A stretch of 64,000 nt of DNA from Sulfitobacter sp. BSw21498 (GTDB lineage: Bacteria > Pseudomonadota > Alphaproteobacteria > Rhodobacterales > Rhodobacteraceae), in NCBI RefSeq assembly GCF_006064855.1, contig NZ_CP040754.1, positions 62,001-126,000 on the forward strand, given 5' to 3'. The notes beneath the pieces are model-generated. The model was given only the letters and a program-made list of their open reading frames with translations, made no database searches and was not told the DNA's origin. Shown in pieces: positions 36,625 through 45,505 of this stretch (the stretch's first letter is position 1; every line of letters begins with the position of its first letter). Both the position numbers and the translations under genes were made by a program.

Positions 36625-37809
36625 TCATACCGCCTCGTACAGCGTCACGACACAAGCGCCCCCTAGGCCCAGATTATGTTGAAGCGCCAGCCGCGCCCCC
36701 GAAACCTGCCGGGCATCGGCCGTGCCGCGCAATTGCTGCACCAGCTCGGTGCATTGCGCGAGACCCGTGGCCCCCAACGGGTGCCCTTTAGACAAAAGTC
36801 CGCCCGACGGATTGGTTACATATTTGCCGCCATAGGTATTGTCGCCATCATCAACGAACTTTCCGGCCTCGCCACGACCGCAAAGGCCAAGCGCCTCGTA
36901 GGTGATCAACTCATTATGGGCAAAACAGTCATGCAGCTCGACGACGTTGATGTCTTCGGGGCCGATGCCTGCGGCCTCATAGACCTGATTGGCGGCCTTT
37001 TTAGCCATGCTGGTGCCAACAACTTCGCGCATATCGTGGGCATTGAAGGTTTCCGGCCCGTCGGTGGTCATCGCCTGTGCCGCAATCCGGACAGAGGAAT
37101 CCAGCCCGTGTTTGTCGGCAAACGCCTTTGAACAGATAATTGCCGCCGCCGCGCCGCAGGTCGGCGGGCAAGCCATCAACCGAGTCATGACACCGGGCCA
37201 AACCACTTTGGCGGCCAGAACCTCTTCGGCGGTTACCTCAGTGCGAAACAGGGCGACCGGGTTTTTTGAGGCGTGCCGACTAGACTTGGCGCGGATCTTG
37301 GCGAATGTTTCCAGGGTGGTGCCAAACTCGTCCATATGCGCCTTGCCGGCACCGCCGAAATACCGCAGCGCCAGCGGGATCTCAGGACTGCCAACCAGAT
37401 CGTCGGTTTCGTCGTCAAACGATTGGAATGGGCTTACCCGATCCTCGAACACCGACCCGATCGCGCCAGGCTTCATCTGCTCAAATCCTAAGGCCAGGAC
37501 GCACTCGACCGCCCCACTTTCAACGGCCTGACGCGCCAGAAAAAGCGCTGATGACCCTGTGGAGCAGTTGTTGTTGACGTTCAGAATCGGAATGCCGGTC
37601 ATGCCCACTTGATACAAGGCCCGCTGACCGCAGGTGCTGTCACCATAAACATAGCCGACATAGGCCTGCTGGATCAGGTCGTAGGACAATCCGGCATCCT
37701 GCAGCGCGCTGCGGGTGGCCTTTGCCGCCATCACGTCATAGCTTTCCGACGCGCCGGGTTTCTGAAAGGGGACCATTCCGACCCCGGTTACATAAGCCTT
37801 GGTGGACAT
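36625..37809 (-). CDS. SCP-x-type thiolase
   Basis: A 394-residue thiolase of the sterol carrier protein-x group. Unlike the aldolase at 18734-19885 it keeps the nucleophile (NNNCSTGSS, Cys82), HDCFAHNE, GGLLSKGHPLGATG and the C-terminal GLGGACVV cysteine. SCP-x thiolases cleave 3-keto-acyl-CoAs with a 2-methyl branch, releasing propionyl-CoA, as in bile-acid and phytanic-acid breakdown. It is the first gene of its operon, facing the ligase gene across the operator at 37874-37889. Confidence 0.88.
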   Translation of the reverse strand: MSTKAYVTGVGMVPFQKPGASESYDVMAAKATRSALQDAGLSYDLIQQAYVGYVYGDSTCGQRALYQVGMTGIPILNVNNNCSTGSSALFLARQAVESGAVECVLALGFEQMKPGAIGSVFEDRVSPFQSFDDETDDLVGSPEIPLALRYFGGAGKAHMDEFGTTLETFAKIRAKSSRHASKNPVALFRTEVTAEEVLAAKVVWPGVMTRLMACPPTCGAAAAIICSKAFADKHGLDSSVRIAAQAMTTDGPETFNAHDMREVVGTSMAKKAANQVYEAAGIGPEDINVVELHDCFAHNELITYEALGLCGRGEAGKFVDDGDNTYGGKYVTNPSGGLLSKGHPLGATGLAQCTELVQQLRGTADARQVSGARLALQHNLGLGGACVVTLYEAV

Positions 37810-37873
37810 TGAAGCCTCCCCTGATCAAAATCAGTTTCTCGTACGTATAGGACGGAAACGGTATTGGAATTTA

Positions 37874-37889
37874 TCTAACACATGTTAGA
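37874..37889. promoter_or_regulatory. Operator palindrome 4 with face-to-face promoters
   Basis: A perfect TCTAACA-CA-TGTTAGA palindrome between the divergent thiolase and ligase genes. For + a possible -35 TTGGAA (37864-37869) and -10 TAGAAT (37886-37891), spacer 16. For - a possible -35 TTGTAA (plus 37894-37899) and -10 TAGATA (plus 37872-37877), spacer 16. Each palindrome arm supplies the TAG of one -10 element. One dimer bound here would occlude both promoters. Confidence 0.8.
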
Positions 37890-37915
37890 ATAATTACAAT
37901 AGGTGGAGAAAAGCT

Positions 37916-39520
37916 ATGTGCAAGGCCCCTCTGAACCAGTTGAGCAGCGGCACCGTAGCGTCCCTCGGGCATGCACCTCAAAGCGCATCACGGACGGATG
38001 TTTACCAGCTTTTCCGCAATCGTGGGTCAGCTTTACCAGATGCCATCGCAATCGAGGACTCTGACGAACGGACGACTTATGCCGCTTTGCTTTGTCGTGT
38101 CGACCAGCTGGCCGGGCACTTCGCGGGACTCGGCCTGAACACCGGAGAGCGAATCGCAGTATTGTCACGCAACCGACGCGAATATGTCGAGGTCCAACTG
38201 GCCGCCGCCGCCACGGGCTTGATCGTCGCTTGCCTGAACTGGCGGCTTCTGGCCGCGGAATTGCGCCATTGCGTAACTCTGGTTTCCCCGCGCCTGATTA
38301 TTACCGAACTCGATCTGCAGGAATTGCTCGACCAGACCCCGAATATCCCGACACTGACCTTGGGCCGCGAATACGAGGACGCCCTGACGCAGGCCCCCCA
38401 TTTCACCCCGGTCACACAAGACCCCGAAAACGGGCTGGTCATTCTGTATACCAGCGGCACCACTGGCCTGCCCAAGGGGGCAGTCCTAAGCCATCGAGCG
38501 ATGATTGCCCGCGCGTCAGTCTTTGCCGCCGAACTAGGCCTTGCCCCAACGGACGCATTTGTCGCTTGGGCTCCAATGTTTCATATGGCCTCGACCGATC
38601 ACGCTCTGTCCACGCTTTTGCGCGGTGGCACCGTAGTTATGATCGACGGCTATGATCCGGAAGCTATATGCAGGTCCATTGAAACGCATCGCATTGGCTG
38701 GCTGGTTCTGATCCCCGGCATGATCGAATCATTCATCGCCCATTTTAAAGAAAAAGGAATTACACCCATAGGTATTCGAGTCTGCGGTGCCATGGCAGAT
38801 CTAGTTCCGCCGCATCAGATCTCCGAGATTACCACGTTATTGAATGCGCCTTATCTGAACAGTTTTGGCTCTACCGAAACCGGGTTGCCACCCGCCACGC
38901 GCTCTACAATCCCGATTGGCGTAACGCCTCAAATCCTGTCCAAGCAAATTAGCGCATTTTGTGAAATACGTCTGGTTGACGAAACCGACCAGGACGTGCC
39001 TGTCGGCACCCCCGGAGAGCTGTTGATGCGCGGGCCGACGTTGTTTTCCGGCTATTGGAATGCAGACGCCACCAATACCGAGGCGTTTCGCGATGGTTGG
39101 TTCCACTTGGGCGACGTGTTCCGACGCAATGCAGACGGAACACTGGGTTTCGCTGACCGGGCGAAATATCTCATCAAGACCGGCGGCGAAAACGTCTACC
39201 CCGCCGAGATCGAACGCGTGCTGATGGCCGATCCCAACGTCACCGACGCAGCCGTAGTCCGGGTGCCTGACGATCGCTGGGGCGAAGCGCCGGTGGCTTT
39301 TGTCTCACGCTCTGGCGACACTGCAACCCAGGACACGCTAATGGCCGCCTGCCGCGCCTCGCTCGCGACCTACAAGTTACCCCGCGAAATTCACTTTATT
39401 GCCTTTGAGGATTTTCCAAGGTCAACCAGCGGTAAAATCCAGCGGCACGTTCTGGAATCGTCATTACGCGCCGATCCAGGGGCAATCGAATTGCAAGAGC
39501 TAACCCGACCGGAAACGTAG
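37916..39520 (+). CDS. AMP-forming acyl-CoA ligase
   Basis: A 534-residue adenylate-forming ligase preceded by AGGTGGAG. It shows YTSGTTGLPKGAVLSH (P-loop), FGSTETG, GWFHLGDVFRRNADGT and KTGGENVYPAEIE, with the C-terminal catalytic lysine segment TSGKIQR. It activates a fatty, branched or steroid-derived acid to its CoA ester. Acting as a single-gene unit with its own operator and a downstream terminator, it may be an entry-point enzyme of the regulon. Confidence 0.88.
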   Translation: MCKAPLNQLSSGTVASLGHAPQSASRTDVYQLFRNRGSALPDAIAIEDSDERTTYAALLCRVDQLAGHFAGLGLNTGERIAVLSRNRREYVEVQLAAAATGLIVACLNWRLLAAELRHCVTLVSPRLIITELDLQELLDQTPNIPTLTLGREYEDALTQAPHFTPVTQDPENGLVILYTSGTTGLPKGAVLSHRAMIARASVFAAELGLAPTDAFVAWAPMFHMASTDHALSTLLRGGTVVMIDGYDPEAICRSIETHRIGWLVLIPGMIESFIAHFKEKGITPIGIRVCGAMADLVPPHQISEITTLLNAPYLNSFGSTETGLPPATRSTIPIGVTPQILSKQISAFCEIRLVDETDQDVPVGTPGELLMRGPTLFSGYWNADATNTEAFRDGWFHLGDVFRRNADGTLGFADRAKYLIKTGGENVYPAEIERVLMADPNVTDAAVVRVPDDRWGEAPVAFVSRSGDTATQDTLMAACRASLATYKLPREIHFIAFEDFPRSTSGKIQRHVLESSLRADPGAIELQELTRPET

Positions 39521-39558
39521 ATCGTTCATGAAAGCTTCAACATTGGCAAAGATACTCT

Positions 39559-39602
39559 GCCGACGTTGCGGCTTGGCGTAACGTCGGCCCTTGATCTTTT
39601 TT
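39559..39602 (+). terminator. Probable rho-independent terminator
   Basis: A 9-bp perfect stem (GCCGACGTT at 39559-39567 with AACGTCGGC at 39580-39588) with a 12-base loop, followed within 10 bases by a run of T. It lies 39 bases after the ligase stop and just before the promoter of the next gene, insulating the two units. Confidence 0.7.
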
Positions 39603-39617
39603 CTAACATATGTTTGA
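39602..39617 (+). promoter_or_regulatory. Operator palindrome 5 (one mismatch)
   Basis: TCTAACA-TA-TGTTTGA, one base from the perfect palindrome. A possible -35 TTGATC (39591-39596) and -10 TTTGAT (39613-39618) surround it with a 16-base spacer, upstream of the dehydrogenase at 39663. The geometry matches the other four copies. It partly overlaps the T run of the preceding terminator. Confidence 0.68.
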
Positions 39618-39662
39618 TTTTCCTTGATGGCCAGACAACGGGTCCACTCCGGAAGGACGAAA

Positions 39663-40877
39663 ATGAACGCTCACACTGGACCGTCGATTAAAGATATCGC
39701 CGCGATCAAAGCCAATTACGCCCTGAACGACGAACAGCGCGCCATCATCGACCATGTCGATCGTGTGGCGCGTGAAATCCTGCATCCGTTACAGGAAAAG
39801 ATGGATGCCGAGGAATGGTGGCCAGAAGATCTATTTTCAAAAATGGGAGAGCTGGGCCTGCTGGGGATTACGGCACCGGTTGAACTCGGCGGCAGCGGCC
39901 AGGATGAGTTCACTCAGGCCCTGGTGTCGGAAATCTTGTCGAAATGGAACCCGGCCGTGGGTCTGTCACACGGGGCGCATGACAATCTGTGTCTGAACAA
40001 CCTTCTGCGCAACGGGTCGCAAGGCCAGATCGAACAATACGTTCCCGGCCTGTGCAACGGCACACTGGTCGGAGCGCTTGGACTGACAGAGCCGGGTGCC
40101 GGGTCGGACGCACTGGGGTCTATGGCGACGACTGCGGTGCGCGACGGCGACGACTATGTGCTGAACGGCACCAAAATCTATATCACCAATGGACCGATCG
40201 CAGATATCGTCCTCGTTTATGCCAAGACCGACAAATCCAAAGGTGCCAAGGGCATTTCCGCCTTTATTGTCGAAACGGCTACACCCGGCTTCACGGTGGC
40301 GCAGAAACTCGACAAAATGGGCTTTCGCGGCTCTCCCACTGGCGAGCTTGTTTTCCAGGATTGCCGCGTGCCCGCCGGTAATATGATCGGGGCGGAAAAC
40401 ACTGGCGTTTCAGTGGTAATGAGTGGGCTGGACCTAGAGCGCGCCATGGTTGCGTTAATGTGCGTGGGTATGGCCGAACGGGCATTGGAACTGGCACTGG
40501 AATACTCGCAGCTGCGTGAGCAGTTCGGCAAGCCAATTTCACAGTTCCAGATGATGCAGTCCAAACTGGCCGAAATTTATGTCGATGTCGAAAGCGCGCG
40601 CGCCATGAGCTATCGCGCGCTGGCCGCCTGTGTTGGCTTGCCAAGAGGCGCGGGCGGGCGCGGTGAAATTCACAAGCTGACTGCCGCTGCCTGCCTTTAT
40701 GCCGCCGAAGCCTTCAACCGGTCTGTCACAGCAGCCTGCCACATCCATGGTGGGTCCGGCTATATGCAAGACACTGAGATCAACCGCCTGTACCGCGCCA
40801 ACAAGCTGTTGGAGATCGGTGCCGGCACGAGCGAGGTGCGTAAGATCATCATCGCCGAAGAACTTTTGCGCGGATAG
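39663..40877 (+). CDS. Acyl-CoA dehydrogenase, isovaleryl-CoA-dehydrogenase-like
   Basis: A 404-residue enzyme; ATG 39663 follows GGAAGGACG. Motifs: LTEPGAGSDALGSM, NGTKIYITNGPIAD, SGLDLERAMVALM (catalytic glutamate position of isovaleryl-CoA dehydrogenase), REQFGKPISQFQMMQ and HGGSGYMQDTEINRLYR. It probably desaturates a methyl-branched acyl-CoA. It starts a + strand operon and is a close paralogue of the next gene, including nearly identical DNA around the NGTKIYITNGPIAD segment. Confidence 0.88.
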   Translation: MNAHTGPSIKDIAAIKANYALNDEQRAIIDHVDRVAREILHPLQEKMDAEEWWPEDLFSKMGELGLLGITAPVELGGSGQDEFTQALVSEILSKWNPAVGLSHGAHDNLCLNNLLRNGSQGQIEQYVPGLCNGTLVGALGLTEPGAGSDALGSMATTAVRDGDDYVLNGTKIYITNGPIADIVLVYAKTDKSKGAKGISAFIVETATPGFTVAQKLDKMGFRGSPTGELVFQDCRVPAGNMIGAENTGVSVVMSGLDLERAMVALMCVGMAERALELALEYSQLREQFGKPISQFQMMQSKLAEIYVDVESARAMSYRALAACVGLPRGAGGRGEIHKLTAAACLYAAEAFNRSVTAACHIHGGSGYMQDTEINRLYRANKLLEIGAGTSEVRKIIIAEELLRG

Positions 40878-40887
40878 GAGCAAGAAC

Positions 40888-42081
40888 ATGACCACGCATC
40901 TGCGCAACAACGCACCCAGCCACTTTGTCACCACCGACCAACAGGCCCTTGCTGATCAGGCCCACCGATTTTTCCAGTCTGAATTCCACCACCTGAACGC
41001 AGAAATGGATGACACTGACGACCTGCCCGCATCGGTTTTCCCGAAGCTGGGGGAGATGGGGTATCTTGGCTTAAATGTTTCGCCCGAATACGGCGGTGCC
41101 GGGCTCGATTTTACATCGGCTTGTGTCATCACCGAAGAGCTGTCTCGTGCAAACGCCGCGATCGGCCTTAGCCAGGTCGCGCATGACAATCTGTGCGTCA
41201 ACAACATTTATCGTAACGCCAATGATGAACTGCGGCGCAAATTCTTGCCGGGGCTATGTGAAGGCAAACTGATTGGTGCATTGGGGCTGACCGAACCGGG
41301 TGCCGGGTCGGACGCCCTAGGCTCGATGCGCACCACCGCCCGCAAGGATGGCGGCGACTACGTCCTGAACGGCACCAAAATCTATATCACCAACGGTCCG
41401 ATCGCAGACATCGTTCTTGTTTACGCCAAAACCTCGCCAGAAAAAGGTGCCAAGGGGATTTCTGCGTTCATCGTTGAAGCGGGGACACCCGGCTTCAAAG
41501 TCGCTCAAAAGCTGAACAAAATGGGCTTTCGCGGCTCGCCTACCGGCGAGTTGGTTTTTGATGAGTGCCGTGTCCCCGTGGAAAATATGGTGGGCCTGCC
41601 CGATACAGGCGTTGCCATCACCATGAGCGGGCTTGATCTAGAGCGCGCAATTGTCTGTTTTAACGCAATGGGTATCGCCCGTCGCGCTCTGGAGATATCC
41701 ATCGACTATGCCAAGACGCGGCAGCAATTTGGAAAGCCAATCGCCAGTTTCCAGATGGTTCAGGGGATGTTGGCCGACATGTACACAGAAATAGAGGTCG
41801 CCCGGACGCTGTCCTTTCGTACTGCGGCAATGTGCGAGGGTCTCGAAGAGGGCGCAGGTGGGCGCGGCGAGATTCACAAATTGACCGCCGCTGCGGTTTT
41901 TAAAGCCGCTGCGGCGACATCGTTTGTGCTGGACAGGGCGGTGCAAATTCACGGTGGCGCGGGCTATATGCGCGACACCGAGGTGAACCGGCTCTACCGC
42001 ACTGGCCGGGTTCTCGAGGTCGGTGCAGGCACGCAGGAAGTGCGCAAGCTGATCATCTCTGGCGAACTTCTGAAAAACTGA
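40888..42081 (+). CDS. Acyl-CoA dehydrogenase, tandem paralogue
   Basis: ATG 40888 follows GGAG by 8 bases; upstream in-frame starts lie inside the preceding gene. The 397-residue enzyme has LTEPGAGSDALGSMRTTA, NGTKIYITNGPIAD, SGLDLERAIVCFN, RQQFGKPIASFQMVQ and HGGAGYMRDTEVNRLYR. It closely matches the preceding dehydrogenase across the middle domain. The two may form a heteromer or act on successive intermediates. Confidence 0.88.
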   Translation: MTTHLRNNAPSHFVTTDQQALADQAHRFFQSEFHHLNAEMDDTDDLPASVFPKLGEMGYLGLNVSPEYGGAGLDFTSACVITEELSRANAAIGLSQVAHDNLCVNNIYRNANDELRRKFLPGLCEGKLIGALGLTEPGAGSDALGSMRTTARKDGGDYVLNGTKIYITNGPIADIVLVYAKTSPEKGAKGISAFIVEAGTPGFKVAQKLNKMGFRGSPTGELVFDECRVPVENMVGLPDTGVAITMSGLDLERAIVCFNAMGIARRALEISIDYAKTRQQFGKPIASFQMVQGMLADMYTEIEVARTLSFRTAAMCEGLEEGAGGRGEIHKLTAAAVFKAAAATSFVLDRAVQIHGGAGYMRDTEVNRLYRTGRVLEVGAGTQEVRKLIISGELLKN

Positions 42082-42093
42082 CGGGCTAGCAAC

Positions 42094-42945
42094 ATGATTT
42101 CACAGACACACCCACGTTATGCGCCCGACCTGATGGCCGGTCAGGTGGCGCTTGTCACCGGATCGGGCTCTGGCATGGGGCGGGCAACCGCGCTGGAAAT
42201 GGCCGGTTGCGGGGCGCGACTGGCCCTGTTCGCACGCCGGTCGGAACCATTGGAAGAAACCGCCAAAATGATCCGCGCGCGTGGCGGCGACGCCTTTGTC
42301 GTGCCCGGCGACACCCGCGACGAGGACACCATCGAAGCCGCCATGCTGAAGATCAAGGACCACTACGGACAGCTGGACGTGCTGGTCAACAATGCGGGCG
42401 GCCAATATATCGCCGCAGCACGTGACATTACCAACAAAGGGTTCGAGGCGGTGATCCGCAACAACCTCATCGGTTCGTGGCAGATGACGCGTGCGGCGGC
42501 CGATCATTTCATGTTTGAACGCGGCGGGTCGGTGGTGTTCGTCACAGCGATTTCCGCACGCACGGCACTAACCGGATTTACCCACACCGTTGCGGCGCGT
42601 GCCGGTGTCACCGGCATGATGAAAACGCTGGCGGCCGAATGGGGCGAATATGGCATCCGGCTGAACTGTGTCGCTCCCGGCACAATCAAGACCGACGCCC
42701 TTGGCCGCTATCCGATTACGTCCGAGCAGTGGCAAATGCTGAACCGCTCGGTCCTGAACAGGATGGGCACAGCCGAAGATATATCGGGCATGATCATCTA
42801 TCTTGCCTCCAGGTTGGGTGGCTTCATCACTGGCGAGGATGTTTACGTCGATGGCGGTGAAACGCTTCACCTGGGCCACGACGCCCGCGATATGATCAAC
42901 CCTGAACTGTTTGAACAAAGAAAACGCGGCGACGGCAAAGAATAA
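42094..42945 (+). CDS. Short-chain dehydrogenase, dienoyl-CoA-reductase-like
   Basis: A 283-residue SDR with TGSGSGMG and NNAGG. As in the SDR at 31884-32747, the tyrosine of YxxxK is replaced (HTVAARAGV), which is typical of 2,4-dienoyl-CoA reductase relatives. The segment NCVAPGTIKTDALGRYP is also like its paralogue's NCVAPGCCESTGFGNYP, so the two probably arose by duplication. A reductase step on an unsaturated acyl-CoA is the best guess. Confidence 0.8.
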   Translation: MISQTHPRYAPDLMAGQVALVTGSGSGMGRATALEMAGCGARLALFARRSEPLEETAKMIRARGGDAFVVPGDTRDEDTIEAAMLKIKDHYGQLDVLVNNAGGQYIAAARDITNKGFEAVIRNNLIGSWQMTRAAADHFMFERGGSVVFVTAISARTALTGFTHTVAARAGVTGMMKTLAAEWGEYGIRLNCVAPGTIKTDALGRYPITSEQWQMLNRSVLNRMGTAEDISGMIIYLASRLGGFITGEDVYVDGGETLHLGHDARDMINPELFEQRKRGDGKE

Positions 42946-42976
42946 CTGCCCCACCCCACACTGAAAAGGAACGCAG

Positions 42977-43780
42977 ATGACCGATCCGATCGTCCTGCTA
43001 GACATTAAAGACCGTATTGCAACGGTCACCCTGAACGACCCCGACCGGCGCAACCCGATCACCGGCAATAACATGATCGAGGCTATGCTGGACGTCTTTG
43101 ATCAGGTGCAGCGCAACCCGGATGTCAGCGTGATGGTCCTGACCGGGGCGGGGTCCGCCTTTTGCGCCGGTGGCGACATTAAGGCCATGCACAACAAAAC
43201 CGATCAATTTGGTCTACCGCCTCTTGACGTCGCGGAGAGCTATATCAATGGAATTCAGCGTATCCCGATCGCGCTTTATAATCTGGATGTTCCGACAATC
43301 GCTGCTGTGAACGGCGCGGCGGTCGGTGCCGGGTGTGACCTGACCATGATGTGCGACATGCGGATCGCCTCGGAGAAGGCAAAGTTCGGTGAAGTCTTCC
43401 TCAACCTGGGGATTATCCCCGGCGATGCGGGCAGTTGGTTTCTGATCCGTCGGCTGGGCTATCAGATGGCAGCCGAACTGACGTTTTCGGCGCGGATGAT
43501 AGACGCGGCCGAAGCGCTGGACCTTGATATGGTGCTAGAGGTTGTGCCCCACAACGATCTGATGGCCAGGGCGCGCGCAAAAGCCGCCGTCATTGCCGCC
43601 AAGCCGCCGCGCACGGTGCGCACCGCCAAAAGGTTGTTGCGTAATGCCGAGCGCATGGATCTGCCTGATTTTCTGAACACCGCTGCCGCCTATCAGGCAC
43701 TCATGCACCAAACCGGTGACCATCACGAAGCACTGTCGGCTTTCCTGGAAAAGCGTCAGCCGACATATTCGGGGAAATAG
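42977..43780 (+). CDS. Enoyl-CoA hydratase/isomerase family protein
   Basis: A 267-residue crotonase with GSAFCAGGDIKAM and VNGAAVGAGCDLTMMCDMR oxyanion-hole segments. In GEVFLNLGIIPGDAGSW the first hydratase glutamate is not conserved but an Asp is present, and AAELTFSARMI retains a glutamate at the second catalytic position. Hydratase or isomerase function are both possible. AAAGGAACGC precedes the ATG. Confidence 0.84.
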   Translation: MTDPIVLLDIKDRIATVTLNDPDRRNPITGNNMIEAMLDVFDQVQRNPDVSVMVLTGAGSAFCAGGDIKAMHNKTDQFGLPPLDVAESYINGIQRIPIALYNLDVPTIAAVNGAAVGAGCDLTMMCDMRIASEKAKFGEVFLNLGIIPGDAGSWFLIRRLGYQMAAELTFSARMIDAAEALDLDMVLEVVPHNDLMARARAKAAVIAAKPPRTVRTAKRLLRNAERMDLPDFLNTAAAYQALMHQTGDHHEALSAFLEKRQPTYSGK

Positions 43781-43791
43781 GGCATGCTGCA

Positions 43792-44280
43792 ATGAGTGAT
43801 ACCAAAGATGCAGAACGGTTTGCGATGATCGCAAGCGTCTGGAATTCGAGGGCCAAGGGCCTGATCGCCGAGATGGACTTAAAGATCGAACGCGCCGACC
43901 GGCAAGGCGTTGAAATACGGATGCCATTCAACCCAGATTTCTGTTTGGATGAAGAAGGCACAATGTTGCACGGCGGTGTCCTGACAGCACTCCTGGACAG
44001 CGCCTTTGGGCTAGCCAACTTTCTGGCGATCGACGACGTCCAGACAATGGCAACCCTCGATCTGCGTGTCGACTATCTGCGCCCGGCAAGTTCGCGTGCC
44101 GACGTCATTGTGTTTGCCGATTGCTATCGGCAGACCCGACACATCGCATTCGGAACCGGAAAAATCTGGTTTGACACCGCTGATTGCGAAGAGGTCGCCC
44201 GAGGATCGGCAACCTTTGCCCTGACACGCGGAAAGGGCAGTTTGTTGGATAAAATGAATACAGGAGGCCCAGGCGGATGA
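43792..44280 (+). CDS. PaaI-like hot-dog thioesterase
   Basis: A 162-residue acyl-CoA thioesterase-type hot-dog protein with MLHGGVLTALLDSAFG, the HGG motif and catalytic aspartate of the PaaI group, and LRVDYLRPASSRADV. It may release CoA from dead-end or stalled intermediates. It overlaps the next thioesterase gene by 4 bases. Confidence 0.85.
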   Translation: MSDTKDAERFAMIASVWNSRAKGLIAEMDLKIERADRQGVEIRMPFNPDFCLDEEGTMLHGGVLTALLDSAFGLANFLAIDDVQTMATLDLRVDYLRPASSRADVIVFADCYRQTRHIAFGTGKIWFDTADCEEVARGSATFALTRGKGSLLDKMNTGGPGG

Positions 44281-44678
44281 AGCTCAGCGACATACAGGCG
44301 CGATGTGATCGTGTGCCGTTCTTCCGTCACTTGGGTTTTTCAGTAACTGAAGCCAACGACACGCATTTTGTGGCACGTATGCCATTCGAACAGCGACACA
44401 TAGGCAACCCCGTACTTGATACATATCATGGCGGGATAATTGCAAGTTTTATGGAAGCAATTGCCTCGTTGACCGTGTTGGATGATCTAGAATCACCTCC
44501 ATCGAAACCGATCAATCTGACCGTTGACTATCTTCGACCCGGGCTGCCGGGCACGTTGAACACACGCGCCACGGTCTCGCGTAAAGGTCGGCGAATGGCA
44601 AGCGTCGAAACCATTGCCTGGCTCGAAGATGAGGGAAAGCCAGTCGCAAAGGGCCTATTCCACTTTCTGTTGGTCTGA
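44277..44678 (+). CDS. PaaI-like hot-dog thioesterase, second copy
   Basis: A 133-residue hot-dog protein with TYHGGIIASFMEAIAS and LTVDYLRPGLPGTL. In place of the aspartate of the preceding protein there is a glutamate (FMEAI). AGGAGG precedes the ATG. The tandem pair may act as a heteromeric thioesterase. It is the last recognisable gene of the catabolic island. Confidence 0.83.
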   Translation: MKLSDIQARCDRVPFFRHLGFSVTEANDTHFVARMPFEQRHIGNPVLDTYHGGIIASFMEAIASLTVLDDLESPPSKPINLTVDYLRPGLPGTLNTRATVSRKGRRMASVETIAWLEDEGKPVAKGLFHFLLV

Positions 44679-45505
44679 TTCCAATGGACCCTCAAAAGGG
44701 CACCTCTAAAAATTGCCCCGGCCTTGGCGCTCCGACATGATGGGACAGTGAACAGGCAGATGGAGATGCATTGATGGCACAGACGGCACTTGCCGATCTT
44801 TCTGACCGTTACCCATGCTTGTTTACGAGGACCTCCGCCAGCAAACCTAACATGTGTGCGCTTTTGCGAATTTGGTTCTCTTTCAATCAGCTAGCCCACT
44901 ATCAGCTGCTATTGCTTGACGGCTTTCGAAGAACGCCAAGAAGGGCAATCACATCTACTGGTGACGTTTTTTTGGCCCTCGCTATCACCTCTGGGCATAA
45001 TTCAGGATCAATGAACGCGGCGGCGCCTTTCTTGCCAATCCAAAGGATCGACAGCTCAGAAATCTCCCAGGCGTACACCCAACCAACCGTGTGCTTGCCA
45101 TCGGGTCCAATCAGCCGAGCAATGGGTGATGCTTCTTCGTTAAAATGGGTCACTATCTAATTCACTTTGGACTTGCTGGCCGGATGTCGGGATGCCAGAA
45201 AACTGCTTGGTTTCGTGGGTTTGAGAGGTTACCTAAGAGCGGTGGCGCGAGAAATTCGCTGGCTGGAGACCGCCTCGACTTGAATGCTTTTGATCATGAA
45301 TCCTGAGAGGTACTTCGGCCTCGTTTGATAAAATGGCGTTGTCAAAATTCATGCCCAACCCTCACGTGCAATCTCCACTTTGTACTCGCCTATCATGGCG
45401 CTGGACCCCTATTCGGGAAATTACCAGCCGAAGACAATAGTCTACCATACGAATGTAGAATATATTGCGTGGTTAAATACTCTACATCCGGGCTCTGCCT
45501 TTGGC
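44679..45505. other. Gene-poor junction between catabolic island and T4SS region
   Basis: About 0.8 kb without a convincing conserved gene apart from the weak 83-codon frame at 44902-45153. Composition is less GC-rich than the island. A lone half-operator (CCTAACATG) occurs near 44846. No tRNA, integrase, insertion sequence or clear att repeat was recognised. Confidence 0.5.
44902..45153 (-). CDS. Hypothetical small protein (weak)
   Basis: An 83-residue frame starting with GTG and lacking a good ribosome site. The predicted protein is soluble, with a plausible composition: VGWVYAWEISELSILWIGKK in the middle and PELCPEVIARAKKTSPVDVIALLG towards the end. I do not recognise a family. A + strand frame covers the same bases (from 44774) with a better ribosome site but a less protein-like sequence. 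Confidence 0.4.
   Translation of the reverse strand: MTHFNEEASPIARLIGPDGKHTVGWVYAWEISELSILWIGKKGAAAFIDPELCPEVIARAKKTSPVDVIALLGVLRKPSSNSS

Noticed and set aside
44846..44858. CCTAACATGTGTG, similar to half of the shared operator
   Set aside because: Only one arm matches; the second arm is lost and no gene start lies suitably nearby.
44774..45160. + strand frame with a fair ribosome site in the junction
   Set aside because: The predicted peptide has no family-like pattern and is antisense to a slightly better - strand frame; possibly neither is real.
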